From Erythrobacter tepidarius (GTDB lineage Bacteria; Pseudomonadota; Alphaproteobacteria; Sphingomonadales; Sphingomonadaceae): a stretch of DNA of 64,000 nt. Positions 8,792 to 18,006 of the stretch are shown here, piece by piece. Position numbers and translations under genes: made by a program. Numbering within the stretch: position 1 is the first letter of the stretch; the number at the start of each line of letters is the position of its first letter. The stretch is taken from positions 248,001 to 312,000 of the forward strand of contig NZ_MUYJ01000001.1 in the NCBI RefSeq assembly GCF_002155695.1. The letters are read 5' to 3'. The notes under the pieces are model-generated. The model made no database searches, was not told the origin of the DNA, and was given only the letters and a program-made list of their open reading frames with translations.

Positions 8792-9148
8792 TCAGGCGGT
8801 CGCCAAAACGCGCCCCACCGCATCCAGCAGGATCGTGGGCGGGCAGGGTTTTGGCAGGGCCGTCGCGCGCGGGAAGCGCGCGGCGATGGCATCGCATTGC
8901 GCTGGTTCGGAATGGAGGATCACCGGCACGTTCTCGTCCAAGAGCTTCTGCGCCAATTCATAGCTCGGCCCGTCGATCAGCTCGATATCGAGAACCGCCA
9001 GATCAGGTCTTTTTTTCTGGCAGGCCAGCATCGCCGAGGAAATCCCGGCGTGCGGCCCTTCGACCTCGTAGCCGGCTTCCTCAAACGTGTCGCACAAGTC
9101 GAAGGCGGTGATGAACTCGTCTTCGGCCACCAGGATACGCACGGCCAT
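8792..9148 (-). CDS. Single-domain response regulator (receiver only)
   Basis: 118 residues forming one CheY-like receiver domain with no output domain. The acidic pair Asp10/Glu11 (VAEDE), phospho-acceptor Asp54 (AVLDIEL), Ser80 (ILHS) and Lys100 (LPKP) are all present, so phosphorylation is expected. No histidine kinase lies nearby. It may act as a phosphate sink or relay intermediate, or by protein contact, as other stand-alone receivers of alphaproteobacteria do. The divergent neighbourhood (gcdH 65 bp downstream on the same strand) gives no functional clue. Confidence 0.85.
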   Translation of the reverse strand: MAVRILVAEDEFITAFDLCDTFEEAGYEVEGPHAGISSAMLACQKKRPDLAVLDIELIDGPSYELAQKLLDENVPVILHSEPAQCDAIAARFPRATALPKPCPPTILLDAVGRVLATA

Positions 9149-9222
9149 GGACCACCTCCCCGTCCCGCGACTCCCCTAGTCGCCGAGTGTAACACGGGAC
9201 GGGCGCAAAGCTTGCGCGAATA

Positions 9223-9747
9223 TTATCCGTTCTTGCCGAATCTTTCGGCAAAGCCGGCCTCGTCGCCTGCCGCGAGCAGCCTAGCCTGTTCGATCCACCG
9301 GTCACGGGTGATGCGGCCGGCGAAGCGGCCAAGCTGGGCGTCGATGCGCGCGACATCGGCATCGGTCCAGGCGGCGATCTGGGCGTAGGAGGTGACGCCG
9401 AGTTCGCCGAGCAGCGCGACCAGCTTGGGGCCGATGCCCTTGATGCGCCCTAGATCATCGGCAGCTGCCGGAGCCGGAGCCGGGGCAGGTGCGAGAGGCG
9501 CAGCGGGCACCGGAGCCGGCGTCGGCTCCGGTGCAGGTGCAGGCCTTACCGCCGCCGGCGCTGCATCGATTAGCGCCTGATTGCGCCGCGCGCGTTCGGC
9601 GCCTTCGTCGAGCACGTCCTTGTTCAGGCTGCCGTCATCGATCACGGTGGTCTTGCGGTTGGCCTTGGTCAGCAGCCACACGGCCACCACCAACACCACC
9701 AGGCCGATCAGGATGAAGGGCAGCAAGGCATTCAGATCATTCGTCAT
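9223..9747 (-). CDS. Membrane-anchored helix-hairpin-helix protein
   Basis: 174 residues. One transmembrane segment near the N terminus (PFILIGLVVLVVAVWLL), a charged linker, a Pro/Ala-rich tether (APAPEPTPAPVP), then a helix-hairpin-helix fold containing IKGIGPKLVALLGELGV, of the kind seen in the SAP/flap-endonuclease-like and NuoE-associated families. The HhH motif suggests DNA or protein contact at the membrane; no nuclease residues are visible. The start at 9747 (MTNDLNALLPF) is preceded by GGAG about 12 bp upstream; the longer reading from 9807 adds 20 residues with no similarity I recognise. Confidence 0.7.
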   Translation of the reverse strand: MTNDLNALLPFILIGLVVLVVAVWLLTKANRKTTVIDDGSLNKDVLDEGAERARRNQALIDAAPAAVRPAPAPEPTPAPVPAAPLAPAPAPAPAAADDLGRIKGIGPKLVALLGELGVTSYAQIAAWTDADVARIDAQLGRFAGRITRDRWIEQARLLAAGDEAGFAERFGKNG

Positions 9748-9837
9748 CACGGCAAGTTGCTCCGCCACAGAATCAGTCGCGGCTGCCCTTAGCAGCCCCG
9801 AGCCCATAGCCCCAAGTCTGCCGGCTCGCGCGCGCCC

Positions 9838-11484
9838 TCAGCCGCCCTTCATGCTGCCGGCAAGGGCGTTGAGGCGGAGGAATTCCTGCCGCCAGAAATT
9901 GTCCTGCTTGCTGGCGAGCAGGCCGATATCGGCGTGGCTGAAGCCCATCATCAGCGCGTCGCCGCGCAGCACCTGCCCGAAGGCGGCGACGGCGGCGGCG
10001 AAGGCGAAGTCGTCAAGCGGGGCGGCGGCCGATTGGAGCGCGCAGCTGGGCACAACCTGCTCGATCAGCTTGGAGGTGTCGCTCTCGGGCAGCTTGTAGC
10101 GCAGCTTGACCGTGGCAGCCTCCGCCAGCCGCGCGGTCGCGGCCCGCGCGGGCGCGTCCTCGTATTTGCGCGGAGCGATCCAGCCCTTGCCGCCGACCGG
10201 CACCACTTCGTAGATCGCGGTGACCTGGTGGCCCGCACCGATATCTCCCGCATCGACCAGGTCATTGTCGAAATCTTCCTCGCGCAAGCTGCGGTTCTCG
10301 TAGCCCACGAGCCGGTATTGGCTGATAACGGCAGGGTTGAATTCGATTTGGATCTTCACATCCTTGGCGATGGTGAACAGAGTGCTGTTCATCTCCTCGC
10401 CCAGCACCTTCGTCGCTTCGAGCGCAGAATCGATATAGGCGTAGTTGCCGTTCCCGTGGTCGGCGATCTGTTCCATCATCGCCTCGTTGTAATTGCCCTG
10501 ACCAAAGCCCAGGGTTGTCAGCGTGATGCCGCTGTCGCGCTTCTTCTCGATCAGCGCGATCAGCGCCTTGGTGTCCGATACGCCGACATTGAAATCGCCG
10601 TCGGTGGCAAGGATCACGCGGTTCACGCCGCCCTTGATGAAATTGTCCTCGGCGATGCGGTAGGCCAGTTCGATCCCTGCGCCGCCCGCGGTGGAGCCGC
10701 CCGCTTCGAGGCTTTCGAGCGCACGGCGGATTTGCGCGGTGTCATGGGTGGGTTCGAGCACCATGCCCGCAGCCCCGGCATAGACCACGATTGCGACCCT
10801 GTCTCTGGGGCCGAGCTTGTCCGCCAGCCCGGCCAGCGCGGTCTTGACCAGCGGCAGCTTGTCGGGGCTTTTCATCGACCCGGAGACATCGATCAGGAAC
10901 ACGAGGTTGGCCGGCGGACGCTCGGCCCTGTCGATGTCGTAACCGCGCAATCCGATGCGCAGCAGATAGGTGCCCGCATTCCACGGCGTCTTCGCCACGT
11001 CGGTCGTCACCGTGAAGGGCTGCGCGCGATCCTTGGGCCGCGGGTAATCATAGCGGAAGTAGTTGATCAGCTCCTCGGTGCGCACCGCCTCCGGCGGGGG
11101 CAGCATCCCTTGGGTCAGGAAGCGGCGGGCATTGGCATAGGCCCCGGTGTCAACATCGACACTGAAGGTGGATACCGGCTCGGCCTGAGCGAGCTTGACG
11201 GGCGAGACTTCCTTGCCGTCATACTTCTCGCGGCCCGGATCGGGGGCGATCATCACGCGCGGGGCAAGATAGGCCGCTTCGGAGGCAACCGGACCGGTGC
11301 GTGCCAACGATCCCGTGACCACGACGGCCTGCGCGGGCGCGGGAGCATAGGCAGGCGGCGGGGGCGGCGCGATGGATGGCGGCGGGGGCGGCGCCTCGGC
11401 CAGCTTCTTGGGCGCCTTGCCGGCGCAGCCCGCAAGCGCCGCGCACAGCGCCGTCGCGGCGATCAGTCTGGTTCCTCGCATCAC
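9838..11484 (-). CDS. VWA-domain lipoprotein (YfbK family)
   Basis: 548 residues. A lipobox (LAGC, lipidated Cys20) follows a signal peptide, then a Pro-rich tether (31-50), a von Willebrand factor-type N-terminal region (STFSVDVDTGAYANARRF), a VWA domain with an intact MIDAS (LIDVSGSMK, Asp199-Ser201-Ser203, and ATDGDFNVG), and a DUF3520-type C-terminal region. This architecture is YfbK/DUF3520. It is probably an envelope protein that binds partners through a divalent metal; the physiological role is not known. The gene is monocistronic, 90 bp upstream of the HhH gene. Confidence 0.88.
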   Translation of the reverse strand: MMRGTRLIAATALCAALAGCAGKAPKKLAEAPPPPPSIAPPPPPAYAPAPAQAVVVTGSLARTGPVASEAAYLAPRVMIAPDPGREKYDGKEVSPVKLAQAEPVSTFSVDVDTGAYANARRFLTQGMLPPPEAVRTEELINYFRYDYPRPKDRAQPFTVTTDVAKTPWNAGTYLLRIGLRGYDIDRAERPPANLVFLIDVSGSMKSPDKLPLVKTALAGLADKLGPRDRVAIVVYAGAAGMVLEPTHDTAQIRRALESLEAGGSTAGGAGIELAYRIAEDNFIKGGVNRVILATDGDFNVGVSDTKALIALIEKKRDSGITLTTLGFGQGNYNEAMMEQIADHGNGNYAYIDSALEATKVLGEEMNSTLFTIAKDVKIQIEFNPAVISQYRLVGYENRSLREEDFDNDLVDAGDIGAGHQVTAIYEVVPVGGKGWIAPRKYEDAPARAATARLAEAATVKLRYKLPESDTSKLIEQVVPSCALQSAAAPLDDFAFAAAVAAFGQVLRGDALMMGFSHADIGLLASKQDNFWRQEFLRLNALAGSMKGG

Positions 11485-11560
11485 CTTTGCTCCCCCCTTA
11501 TGGCAAGGCGAAAAAATCGATTGGGGGTTGTGAATAGCGACTGAACGCGGGTTTTGTTCG

Positions 11561-11582
11561 CGTGCCCGCCTCCGCGGGCACG
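11561..11582. other. GC-rich perfect hairpin in the VWA-flippase gap
   Basis: A 9-bp perfect stem (CGTGCCCGC/GCGGGCACG) with a CTCC loop, in the 187-bp gap between the VWA lipoprotein start and the flippase stop. There is no T-run on either side, so it is not a standard intrinsic terminator. The rest of the gap shows no gene. Confidence 0.4.
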
Positions 11583-11671
11583 TCCCCGGTGCTGTTCCCT
11601 CGCTGCGCTACGGGCACCTGCGGGCAGGCGGTTGCCCTCGCGGCTCGTGCGTTGGCGGGCCGATAATGATC

Positions 11672-13210
11672 TCAGGCCGATGGCGCGTCAGGCTTGGGGA
11701 CGACATTCCTGCGGAACAGCACCTTGTCGTTCTCGTCGAACCCGCGCCGCCAGATCACCAGCGCATAGGTGCCCAGCACGGCGGGAATCCCGATCAGCAG
11801 TTCAGCCCATTCGGGCAGATAGGTGAACGCCTGGCCGACCACCACCGCCGCCGCCGCCGCATGGACGAGCGCCCAGCGCCAGCTGGCGACGCGCGCCTCC
11901 AGCAGGCGGGACAGCAGCAGCGCCTTGACGAGGCTCGACGCGCCCAGCGCCAGCATCAGCGCCCCTGCCGCGCCCGCCGCCTCGTAGCCCGCACCCAGGC
12001 CGGCATTGCGCGCGGCAAGGATCAGCGCCACCGTCAGCCCGGCTTGCAGCGCGATGATCCCGACCGAGATCGCCAGATTGCGCTTGCGGGCGATATAGAC
12101 CAGCACGCTTTCCGACACGACTGCCAGCGAGGCGACCACTTCGGCCGCGAGCAGAAAGGCGAGCGCGGCGGTGCCCGCGACATAGTCCGGCCCCCACAGG
12201 CCCATCACCGCCTCGCCCGGCACCCCCAGCACCAGCGCGATGCCCAGTTGCACCGCGATGATCCAGAACCCCACCTGTCGCACCTGCGCGGCGATGGCTT
12301 CCATGTTGCCGACTCGCAGGTTCCGGGTGATGACGGGCGAGAGGATCGGCTCGAAGCTGGTCTTCAATTTCTGCGGCAGCGAGGCGATCTGCTGGGCGGC
12401 ATAGTAGATCCCCACCGCCTGCGGCGGCGCGAACAGGCCGAGGATGAAGATATCGAGCAGCCGCGTGCCGCGCTCGATCGCGTCCGCGCCGACAATCGGG
12501 AAGGCGCGGCCCGACATCGCCAGCATGGCGCGGGCCTGCGGTCGCCAGCCCATGGGCCGGCCATAGGTGCGCAGGAACGGCCACAAGGCCGTCAGCAGCC
12601 CGGCATAGATCGAGGCGATGAAGGCCAGCGCCAGACCCGCATCGCGCGTGCCCGGCAGGTAGAAGAACACGCCTGCCGCAATCGAGATCGTCCACGGCTC
12701 GACCACCGCCCGCGTGCGCACCGTGGTGGCAATGTCGAAGCGATAGGCCTGGGCAGCGAGCAGGATCTCGGTGACGGCAAAGGCGGGGATGGTGGCGACC
12801 AGCCAGATGTCCCAATCCGAGTTCATCCCGTTGGGGAACATCGGTTCGGGGAAGACCAGCAGCACCGCCGCCGCGACCGCCGAATAGAGCAGCGCCAGAA
12901 GGATGCCATCGTAAACAAGATTCGTTTCCGCCGCCCGGTCATCGCCCGCGCCTTCGGACAGGCGCTGGGCAAGGCCACGCTTCTCGCCGAGCGAGCAGAT
13001 CAGCGCGACGATCTCGATCAGCACCAGCGCCGAAGCGAAGCGTCCGAGCGCCTGCGCGCCGTAAAGCCGGGTGGCGATGACAAGGAAGGGGATACGCGCG
13101 ATCAGGCGCACCACGAACCCCATGGTGTTGGTGCGTCCGCCCTTGGCGAGGGTGGCGAGATCTGCGCCGCTTCGGTCAGCGGCGGATGGTGCGGCGGGGG
13201 GCGTGCTCAC
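11672..13210 (-). CDS. Polysaccharide flippase-like membrane protein (MOP/Wzx-type)
   Basis: 512 residues with 12 or more hydrophobic helices and loops typical of the Wzx/MATE-like oligosaccharidyl-lipid flippases (for example TNTMGFVVRLIARIPFLVIATRLYG at the N terminus, a 14-TM polysaccharide biosynthesis pattern). It probably moves a lipid-linked saccharide across the inner membrane. No glycosyltransferase gene lies nearby, so the substrate cannot be guessed. The start overlaps the gpsA stop by 4 bp, making it the third gene of tsaD-gpsA-flippase. The N terminus is Ala/Ser-rich. Confidence 0.75.
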   Translation of the reverse strand: MSTPPAAPSAADRSGADLATLAKGGRTNTMGFVVRLIARIPFLVIATRLYGAQALGRFASALVLIEIVALICSLGEKRGLAQRLSEGAGDDRAAETNLVYDGILLALLYSAVAAAVLLVFPEPMFPNGMNSDWDIWLVATIPAFAVTEILLAAQAYRFDIATTVRTRAVVEPWTISIAAGVFFYLPGTRDAGLALAFIASIYAGLLTALWPFLRTYGRPMGWRPQARAMLAMSGRAFPIVGADAIERGTRLLDIFILGLFAPPQAVGIYYAAQQIASLPQKLKTSFEPILSPVITRNLRVGNMEAIAAQVRQVGFWIIAVQLGIALVLGVPGEAVMGLWGPDYVAGTAALAFLLAAEVVASLAVVSESVLVYIARKRNLAISVGIIALQAGLTVALILAARNAGLGAGYEAAGAAGALMLALGASSLVKALLLSRLLEARVASWRWALVHAAAAAVVVGQAFTYLPEWAELLIGIPAVLGTYALVIWRRGFDENDKVLFRRNVVPKPDAPSA

Positions 13211-14214
13211 GCCGGCAAATCCTTGGCATCGCTCTCGCTCTCGGCGCGCAGCGGGCGGGCGAGCAGTTCGGCCACCACCTGCTTCGCATTCGCGCCGCTC
13301 AGAATGGCGTTCACCGCCGCAACGATCGGCATGGGAATGCTGCGCCTGACGGCCAGTTCGGCGAGCACCGGCGCGGTGAAGGCACCTTCGGCCACGGTCC
13401 GGCGGTCAGCCATCAGCGCGGCGGGATCGCTCCCCTGGCCAAGCGCCTTGCCGAGCGAGAAATTGCGGCTCGAGGGGGACGAGCACGTCAGCACCAGATC
13501 GCCGAGGCCGCACAGGCCTGCAAGCGTTTCGCCCTGCGCCCCCAGCGCCTCGCCGAAGCGTAGCATCTCGGCATAGCCCCGCGCGATCAGCGCCGCGCGG
13601 GCGTTCTGGCCGAGTTCGAGACCCTCGACCACCCCGCAGGCAATCGCCAGCACGTTCTTGACCGCGCCGCCGATCTCCGCGCCCGTGACATCGTCGGAGT
13701 AATAGGGCCGGAACGCGGGCCGCGCGATGGCGGGGACGAGGCGTTCCCACTGGGCCGCGCCGCCACCGCAGGCGAGGGTGACGGCGGTCGGCAGGCCCGC
13801 GGCCACTTCATGCGCGAAGGTCGGCCCCGAAAGGACGGCGATCTCGCTTTGCGGCGAGGCCTCGCGGGCGACGTCGTTCATCAGCCTGCCCGTGCCCGCC
13901 TCGATCCCCTTCGAGCACAGCACCAGATCGCGCGGCGGGCGGTTAAGCCCCGCCAGCACCTTGCCCAGCACCTGCGCGGGCGTCACCACCAGCACGGTGT
14001 CGATCGCCGCCAAATCGGCGAGATCGCCGGTGGCGCGGATGCTTGGCGCAAGGCGCGCCGAGGGCAGATAGAGCGGGTTGCGACCTTCGGTGTTGATCGC
14101 CGTGACGACTTCGGGCTCGTAGGCCCACAGGATGACATCGCGCCCGTCCGAGGCGATCATCTGCGCCAGGGCCGTGCCCCATGCGCCTGCGCCGATCACG
14201 CCAACCCTGTTCAT
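13207..14214 (-). CDS. gpsA: NAD(P)H-dependent glycerol-3-phosphate dehydrogenase
   Basis: 335 residues. Reduces dihydroxyacetone phosphate to sn-glycerol 3-phosphate for phospholipid synthesis. The N-terminal VGVIGAGAWGTALAQM is the Rossmann dinucleotide site; LCSKGIE, VLSGPTFAHEVA and EIGGAVKNVLAIACGVVEGL are the GpsA signatures, the last containing the catalytic Lys. The ATG overlaps the tsaD stop (ATGA), and its own stop overlaps the flippase ATG. tsaD-gpsA adjacency is common in alphaproteobacteria. Confidence 0.96.
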   Translation of the reverse strand: MNRVGVIGAGAWGTALAQMIASDGRDVILWAYEPEVVTAINTEGRNPLYLPSARLAPSIRATGDLADLAAIDTVLVVTPAQVLGKVLAGLNRPPRDLVLCSKGIEAGTGRLMNDVAREASPQSEIAVLSGPTFAHEVAAGLPTAVTLACGGGAAQWERLVPAIARPAFRPYYSDDVTGAEIGGAVKNVLAIACGVVEGLELGQNARAALIARGYAEMLRFGEALGAQGETLAGLCGLGDLVLTCSSPSSRNFSLGKALGQGSDPAALMADRRTVAEGAFTAPVLAELAVRRSIPMPIVAAVNAILSGANAKQVVAELLARPLRAESESDAKDLPA

Positions 14215-15284
14215 GCCTTGTACCCCGCGCCGCGCACCGCCTCGGCCGCCGGATCGAGCGGCCAGCGCGGGCGCGCGGCGATATCGAGCGGGTCGCCGGT
14301 GAAATCCGCACCTTCGAGCGCCATGCGCTCGCAGCCCGCCCAGGCGATCATCGCGGCATTGTCGGTGCACAGCATCAGCGGCGGGGCGGAAAAGCGCATC
14401 GCGTGGGCTTTGGCAAAGGCTTCCAGTGCGGTGCGAACCGCCTTGTTGGCCGCCACCCCGCCGGCCACCACCAGCGCGGGGAACGGCCCCGCGGCCTCGA
14501 GCGCGTGTTCGAGCCGGTCGATCAGGCATTCGACCGCCGCCTGCTGGAAGCTCGCGGCGATATCGGCCGGCGTGTGTTGGCCGCTCTCGAGCGCGCGCAG
14601 CACCGCGCTCTTGAGCCCTGCGAAGGAAAAATGCGGCTCGCGCGAGCCCTTCAGCGGGCGGGGCAGCGGCACGGCCTGCGGGTTGCCTTCCAGCGCCAGC
14701 CGTTCGACCTGAGGGCCGCCGGGATAGCCGAGCCGCAACAGCTTGGCGGTCTTGTCGAAGGCTTCCCCCAGCGCATCGTCGATGGTGGTTGCGAGGCGGC
14801 GGTAGCGCCCCACGCCTTCGACGCTGAGGATCTGGCAGTGCCCGCCGGAGACCAGCAGCAGCAGATAGGGAAAGGCCAGGCTGCGATCTGCCAGCCGGGG
14901 CGAGAGCGCGTGGCCTTCGAGGTGGTTGATCGCCAGCAGCGGCTTGTCCGACGCCATTGCCAGCGCCTTGGCGCTGACGAGGCCCACCATCACCCCGCCG
15001 ATCAGCCCCGGTCCGGCGGTGGCGGCAATCGCATCGACGCCATCCAGACCCACGCCCGCCTCGCCCATCACCCGTTCGAGCATCGGCGCGAGCCGTTCGG
15101 CGTGGGCGCGCGCGGCGATCTCGGGAACAACCCCGCCATAGGGCGCGTGTTCGGCCTCCTGGCTGGCGATCGCCTGCGCAACAATCGTCCCGTCGCCGCG
15201 CACCAGCGCGACGGCGGTCTCGTCGCAGCTCGACTCGATGCCGAGGACGAGGCGCGTGTCAGGAGTGTGCGTCGGCAATCCCAT
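14211..15284 (-). CDS. tsaD: tRNA N6-adenosine threonylcarbamoyltransferase
   Basis: 357 residues. Transfers the threonylcarbamoyl group from TC-AMP to A37 of ANN-decoding tRNAs (t6A), working with TsaB and TsaE. It begins LVLGIESSCDETAVALV, the ASKHA-fold ATP-binding start of the family. NHLEGH carries the metal-binding histidines, and PGLIGGVMVGL, SGGHCQI and VVAGGVAAN are the remaining family motifs. The start is 44 bp from the divergent hemC start, so the two promoters overlap. First gene of a tightly coupled three-gene unit. Confidence 0.96.
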   Translation of the reverse strand: MGLPTHTPDTRLVLGIESSCDETAVALVRGDGTIVAQAIASQEAEHAPYGGVVPEIAARAHAERLAPMLERVMGEAGVGLDGVDAIAATAGPGLIGGVMVGLVSAKALAMASDKPLLAINHLEGHALSPRLADRSLAFPYLLLLVSGGHCQILSVEGVGRYRRLATTIDDALGEAFDKTAKLLRLGYPGGPQVERLALEGNPQAVPLPRPLKGSREPHFSFAGLKSAVLRALESGQHTPADIAASFQQAAVECLIDRLEHALEAAGPFPALVVAGGVAANKAVRTALEAFAKAHAMRFSAPPLMLCTDNAAMIAWAGCERMALEGADFTGDPLDIAARPRWPLDPAAEAVRGAGYKA

Positions 15285-15328
15285 GCGGCTTCCATCTAGT
15301 CCTTGCGCGGGCTAGAGCAAGCACAGCT

Positions 15329-16270
15329 ATGAACCACGCATCCCATTTGGCGCCCCGCCTGCGGCTCGGCACCCGCAATTCACCGCTGGCGATGGCGCAG
15401 GCCCGCGAGGCCCGCGCCCGCCTGTGCGCTGCCCACGGCTGGGCCGAGGAGGCGGTCGAGATTGTCCCGGTGCTGGCAAGCGGCGACAAGGTGCTCGACC
15501 GGCCGCTGGCCGAGATCGGCGGCAAGGCGCTGTGGACCAAGGAGCTTGATCAATGGCTGGGCGAGGCTCGCATCGACCTTTCGGTGCATTCGGCCAAGGA
15601 TGTCGAGACGCTCCGTCCAGGTGCGTTCCACTTTGCAGCCTGCCTCCCGCGCGCCGACCGGCGTGATTGTCTGATCGGGGCAAAAAGCATCGCCGCCATT
15701 CCGCCGGCTGCGCGCGTCGGCACCAGTGCCCCGCGGCGTGCGGCGCAGCTGCTCAACTTGCGGCCCGACTGCAAGATCGTGACTTTCCGCGGCAATGTCG
15801 CCACCCGGCTGAGGAAGCTGGCGGAGGGCGAGGCCGATGTGACCTTTCTTGCCGCCGCGGGGCTGGAGCGGCTCGAGCAGAGCGGGGTCGGCCACCCGCT
15901 CGGTGAGGATGAATGGATTCCGGCCGCCGCGCAGGGCGTGATCGCGGTCGAATGCCGTGCCGATGATGCGGCGACAACGGCGCTGCTCGCCGCGATCGAC
16001 GATGCGCCGACCCGCGCCGAACTGGAAGCCGAACGCGCGCTGCTCGCTGCACTGGGCGGGACGTGCCATTCGCCGGTTGCGGTGCTGTGCCGCTGGTCGG
16101 ATGATGCGCTGGCCTTGCGCGCCGCGCTGTTCAGCCCCGACGGGGCCGAGCGGGTCGAGGGCAGCGCCACCTTCGCTCCGGGCGATGAAACGGCGGTGCG
16201 CGCACTTGCTGCCGATCTGCTGGCACGCGCCACGCCGGGCATCGCCCCGCATTTCTGCAAGGCGGGATGA
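15329..16270 (+). CDS. hemC: Hydroxymethylbilane synthase (porphobilinogen deaminase)
   Basis: 313 residues. Polymerises four porphobilinogen units to hydroxymethylbilane in tetrapyrrole synthesis. LRLGTRNSPLAMAQA at the N terminus, ALWTKELDQWL, SAKDVE, VGTSAPRRAAQL and FRGNVATRLRKL are family signatures. The dipyrromethane-cofactor cysteine is Cys246 in LGGTCHSPVAV. The stop overlaps hemD by 4 bp. First gene of hemC-hemD-mitofilin. Confidence 0.97.
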   Translation: MNHASHLAPRLRLGTRNSPLAMAQAREARARLCAAHGWAEEAVEIVPVLASGDKVLDRPLAEIGGKALWTKELDQWLGEARIDLSVHSAKDVETLRPGAFHFAACLPRADRRDCLIGAKSIAAIPPAARVGTSAPRRAAQLLNLRPDCKIVTFRGNVATRLRKLAEGEADVTFLAAAGLERLEQSGVGHPLGEDEWIPAAAQGVIAVECRADDAATTALLAAIDDAPTRAELEAERALLAALGGTCHSPVAVLCRWSDDALALRAALFSPDGAERVEGSATFAPGDETAVRALAADLLARATPGIAPHFCKAG

Positions 16271-16983
16271 GCTTTCATCTGCTTGCCTTGCGGCCCGAAC
16301 CCGGCCTCGCGGCGACGCTGGAGAAAGCCCGCGCCATGGGCCTTGCGATCACCGGCTCAGCGCTGTCGGCGATCCGCCCCGTGGCGTGGGACTGCCCCGA
16401 TCCGGCGCGTTATGATGGCCTCTTGATCGGCAGCGCCAATGCATTGCTGCACGGCGGCGAAAACCTTGCGCGGTTTGCGGACAAACCGGTTTACGCCGTA
16501 GGCCGAGCCACCGCCGAGGCCGCGCGTGCGCGGGGCTTTACCGTGGCGCTGACCGGCAGCGGCGGCCTTCAGGGCGTGCTCGACACCATCGCGGCTCCCT
16601 GCCACCTGCTGCGCATCGCGGGCGAGGAGCACCTGCCACTCGCGCCCCCTGGGGGCATTACCTTCGACACCGTGATCGCCTATCGCAGCGTCACGCTGCC
16701 GCTCGATCCAGTCGCCCCGCTGCTGGCATCGGGAGAGGTGCTGGCGCTGCTCCATTCCGGTGCCAGCGCGCGTCACTTTGCTGCCGAGTGCGCGCGGCTC
16801 GGCCTTGTCCGTTCCACCATTGCGTTGGCCGCGCTGGCCCCGCGGATCGCGGTCGCGGCGGGCGAGGGCTGGGGCGCTGTCCATATTGCCGCCCGGCCCG
16901 ACGAGGACGCCTTGTTGGCATTGGCGTTAGATCTGTGCCAGAAGGGGCGGGCCACTCCCGCTCGCCCAGCCGGACAGCCGTAA
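16267..16983 (+). CDS. hemD: Uroporphyrinogen-III synthase
   Basis: 238 residues. Cyclises hydroxymethylbilane with inversion of ring D to give uroporphyrinogen III. HemD is poorly conserved, but the two-lobed pattern is visible: LLALRPEPGLAATLEKARAMGL (start), YDGLLIGSANALL, VYAVGRATAEAARARGF, and VLALLHSGASARHFA in the second half. Position, length and the ATGA overlap with hemC make the call firm. Followed after 49 bp by the mitofilin-like gene. Confidence 0.9.
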   Translation: MSFHLLALRPEPGLAATLEKARAMGLAITGSALSAIRPVAWDCPDPARYDGLLIGSANALLHGGENLARFADKPVYAVGRATAEAARARGFTVALTGSGGLQGVLDTIAAPCHLLRIAGEEHLPLAPPGGITFDTVIAYRSVTLPLDPVAPLLASGEVLALLHSGASARHFAAECARLGLVRSTIALAALAPRIAVAAGEGWGAVHIAARPDEDALLALALDLCQKGRATPARPAGQP

Positions 16984-17032
16984 GACATCGCCGGCACGGC
17001 AAGGACAACAAGGGTCGCAAGAACGGATCGCG

Positions 17033-17944
17033 ATGGAATCGAAGTTCGGAAGCCGCCGCAAACCAGCCTCCGGCCGGGGCATCATGTGGGTCGCCATCGC
17101 CGCCTTCATCGCCGGCGGCGGGCTGGTGGGCTGGGTTGTGCGGTACAATCTCCAGCCCGAACATGCCGCAGGCCCGCGTTCCGGTATCGAAGCGGTGGCC
17201 GGCGCGGGCAAGAACCCCGATGCCGCGCTGTCGCCCTCGCCCAGCCCATCGGGGCAAGCGGTCGCCAACGCCAAGACCGTGCAAGCGGTCGAACGTGTCG
17301 CCGAACAGCAGGGCGGGTTCGACCAGCGCCTTGCCGCTGCCGAACAGCGCCTCACCCAGCTCGATCTCCAGGCCCAGGCAGCCGCCGGCAATGCCGCGCG
17401 CGCCGAAAGCCTGCTGATCGCCTTCGCGACCCGCCGCGCGGTCGAACGCGGGGCCGAGCTTGGCTATCTCGCCGACCAGCTGCGCCTGCGCTTCGGCGAC
17501 CAGTGGCCCAATGCGGTCAGCACGATCATCGAATTCTCGCGCGATCCGGTGCGGCTCGATGCTCTGGTGGCGCGGCTGGAGGGTCTGGGTCCGCAACTGC
17601 GCGAAAGCAACGGCGGCCCGTCATGGGCTGCGTTCAAACGCGAGCTTTCGCAGCTCTTCGTGTTCCGCCGCGAAAGCACCCCTTCACCGCAGCCCGAACG
17701 CCGGCTGGAGCGGGCGCGCTGGGCGCTGGAACAGGGCCGCTACCAGAACGCGATCGACGAGGTGAAGGGGATGCCCGGTGCCGACAAGGCCGCGGCATGG
17801 ATCAGGGATGCCGAACGCTATCGCAAGGCGATGGAAGCCCTTGAAGTGATCGAAACCGCTGCCGTGCTCGACCAGCGCGGTTTGCGCGACGGCGCGGGCA
17901 ATCCCGTGCGGCAACTCAACAGCCCGCTGATCGTGGCGAACTAG
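17033..17944 (+). CDS. Mitofilin/Mic60-like inner-membrane protein
   Basis: 303 residues: a short basic N terminus, one transmembrane helix (about residues 18-36, MWVAIAAFIAGGGLVGWVV), a low-complexity periplasmic linker, a predicted coiled coil rich in Gln/Ala/Glu (about 85-135), and a conserved helical C-terminal region similar to the mitofilin domain (RRAVERGAELGYL, LERARWALEQGRYQNAIDEV). Alphaproteobacterial Mic60 homologues, which shape inner-membrane invaginations and ancestrally relate to mitochondrial cristae organisers, are known to sit beside heme genes, exactly as here. The assignment rests on topology plus synteny. Confidence 0.75.
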   Translation: MESKFGSRRKPASGRGIMWVAIAAFIAGGGLVGWVVRYNLQPEHAAGPRSGIEAVAGAGKNPDAALSPSPSPSGQAVANAKTVQAVERVAEQQGGFDQRLAAAEQRLTQLDLQAQAAAGNAARAESLLIAFATRRAVERGAELGYLADQLRLRFGDQWPNAVSTIIEFSRDPVRLDALVARLEGLGPQLRESNGGPSWAAFKRELSQLFVFRRESTPSPQPERRLERARWALEQGRYQNAIDEVKGMPGADKAAAWIRDAERYRKAMEALEVIETAAVLDQRGLRDGAGNPVRQLNSPLIVAN

Positions 17945-18006
17945 GGCGCTTTGTCGGGCTGAGGCGCTGGCGAAGGCGGCACGCAAACAAACGCACGCAA
18001 AAAAAA

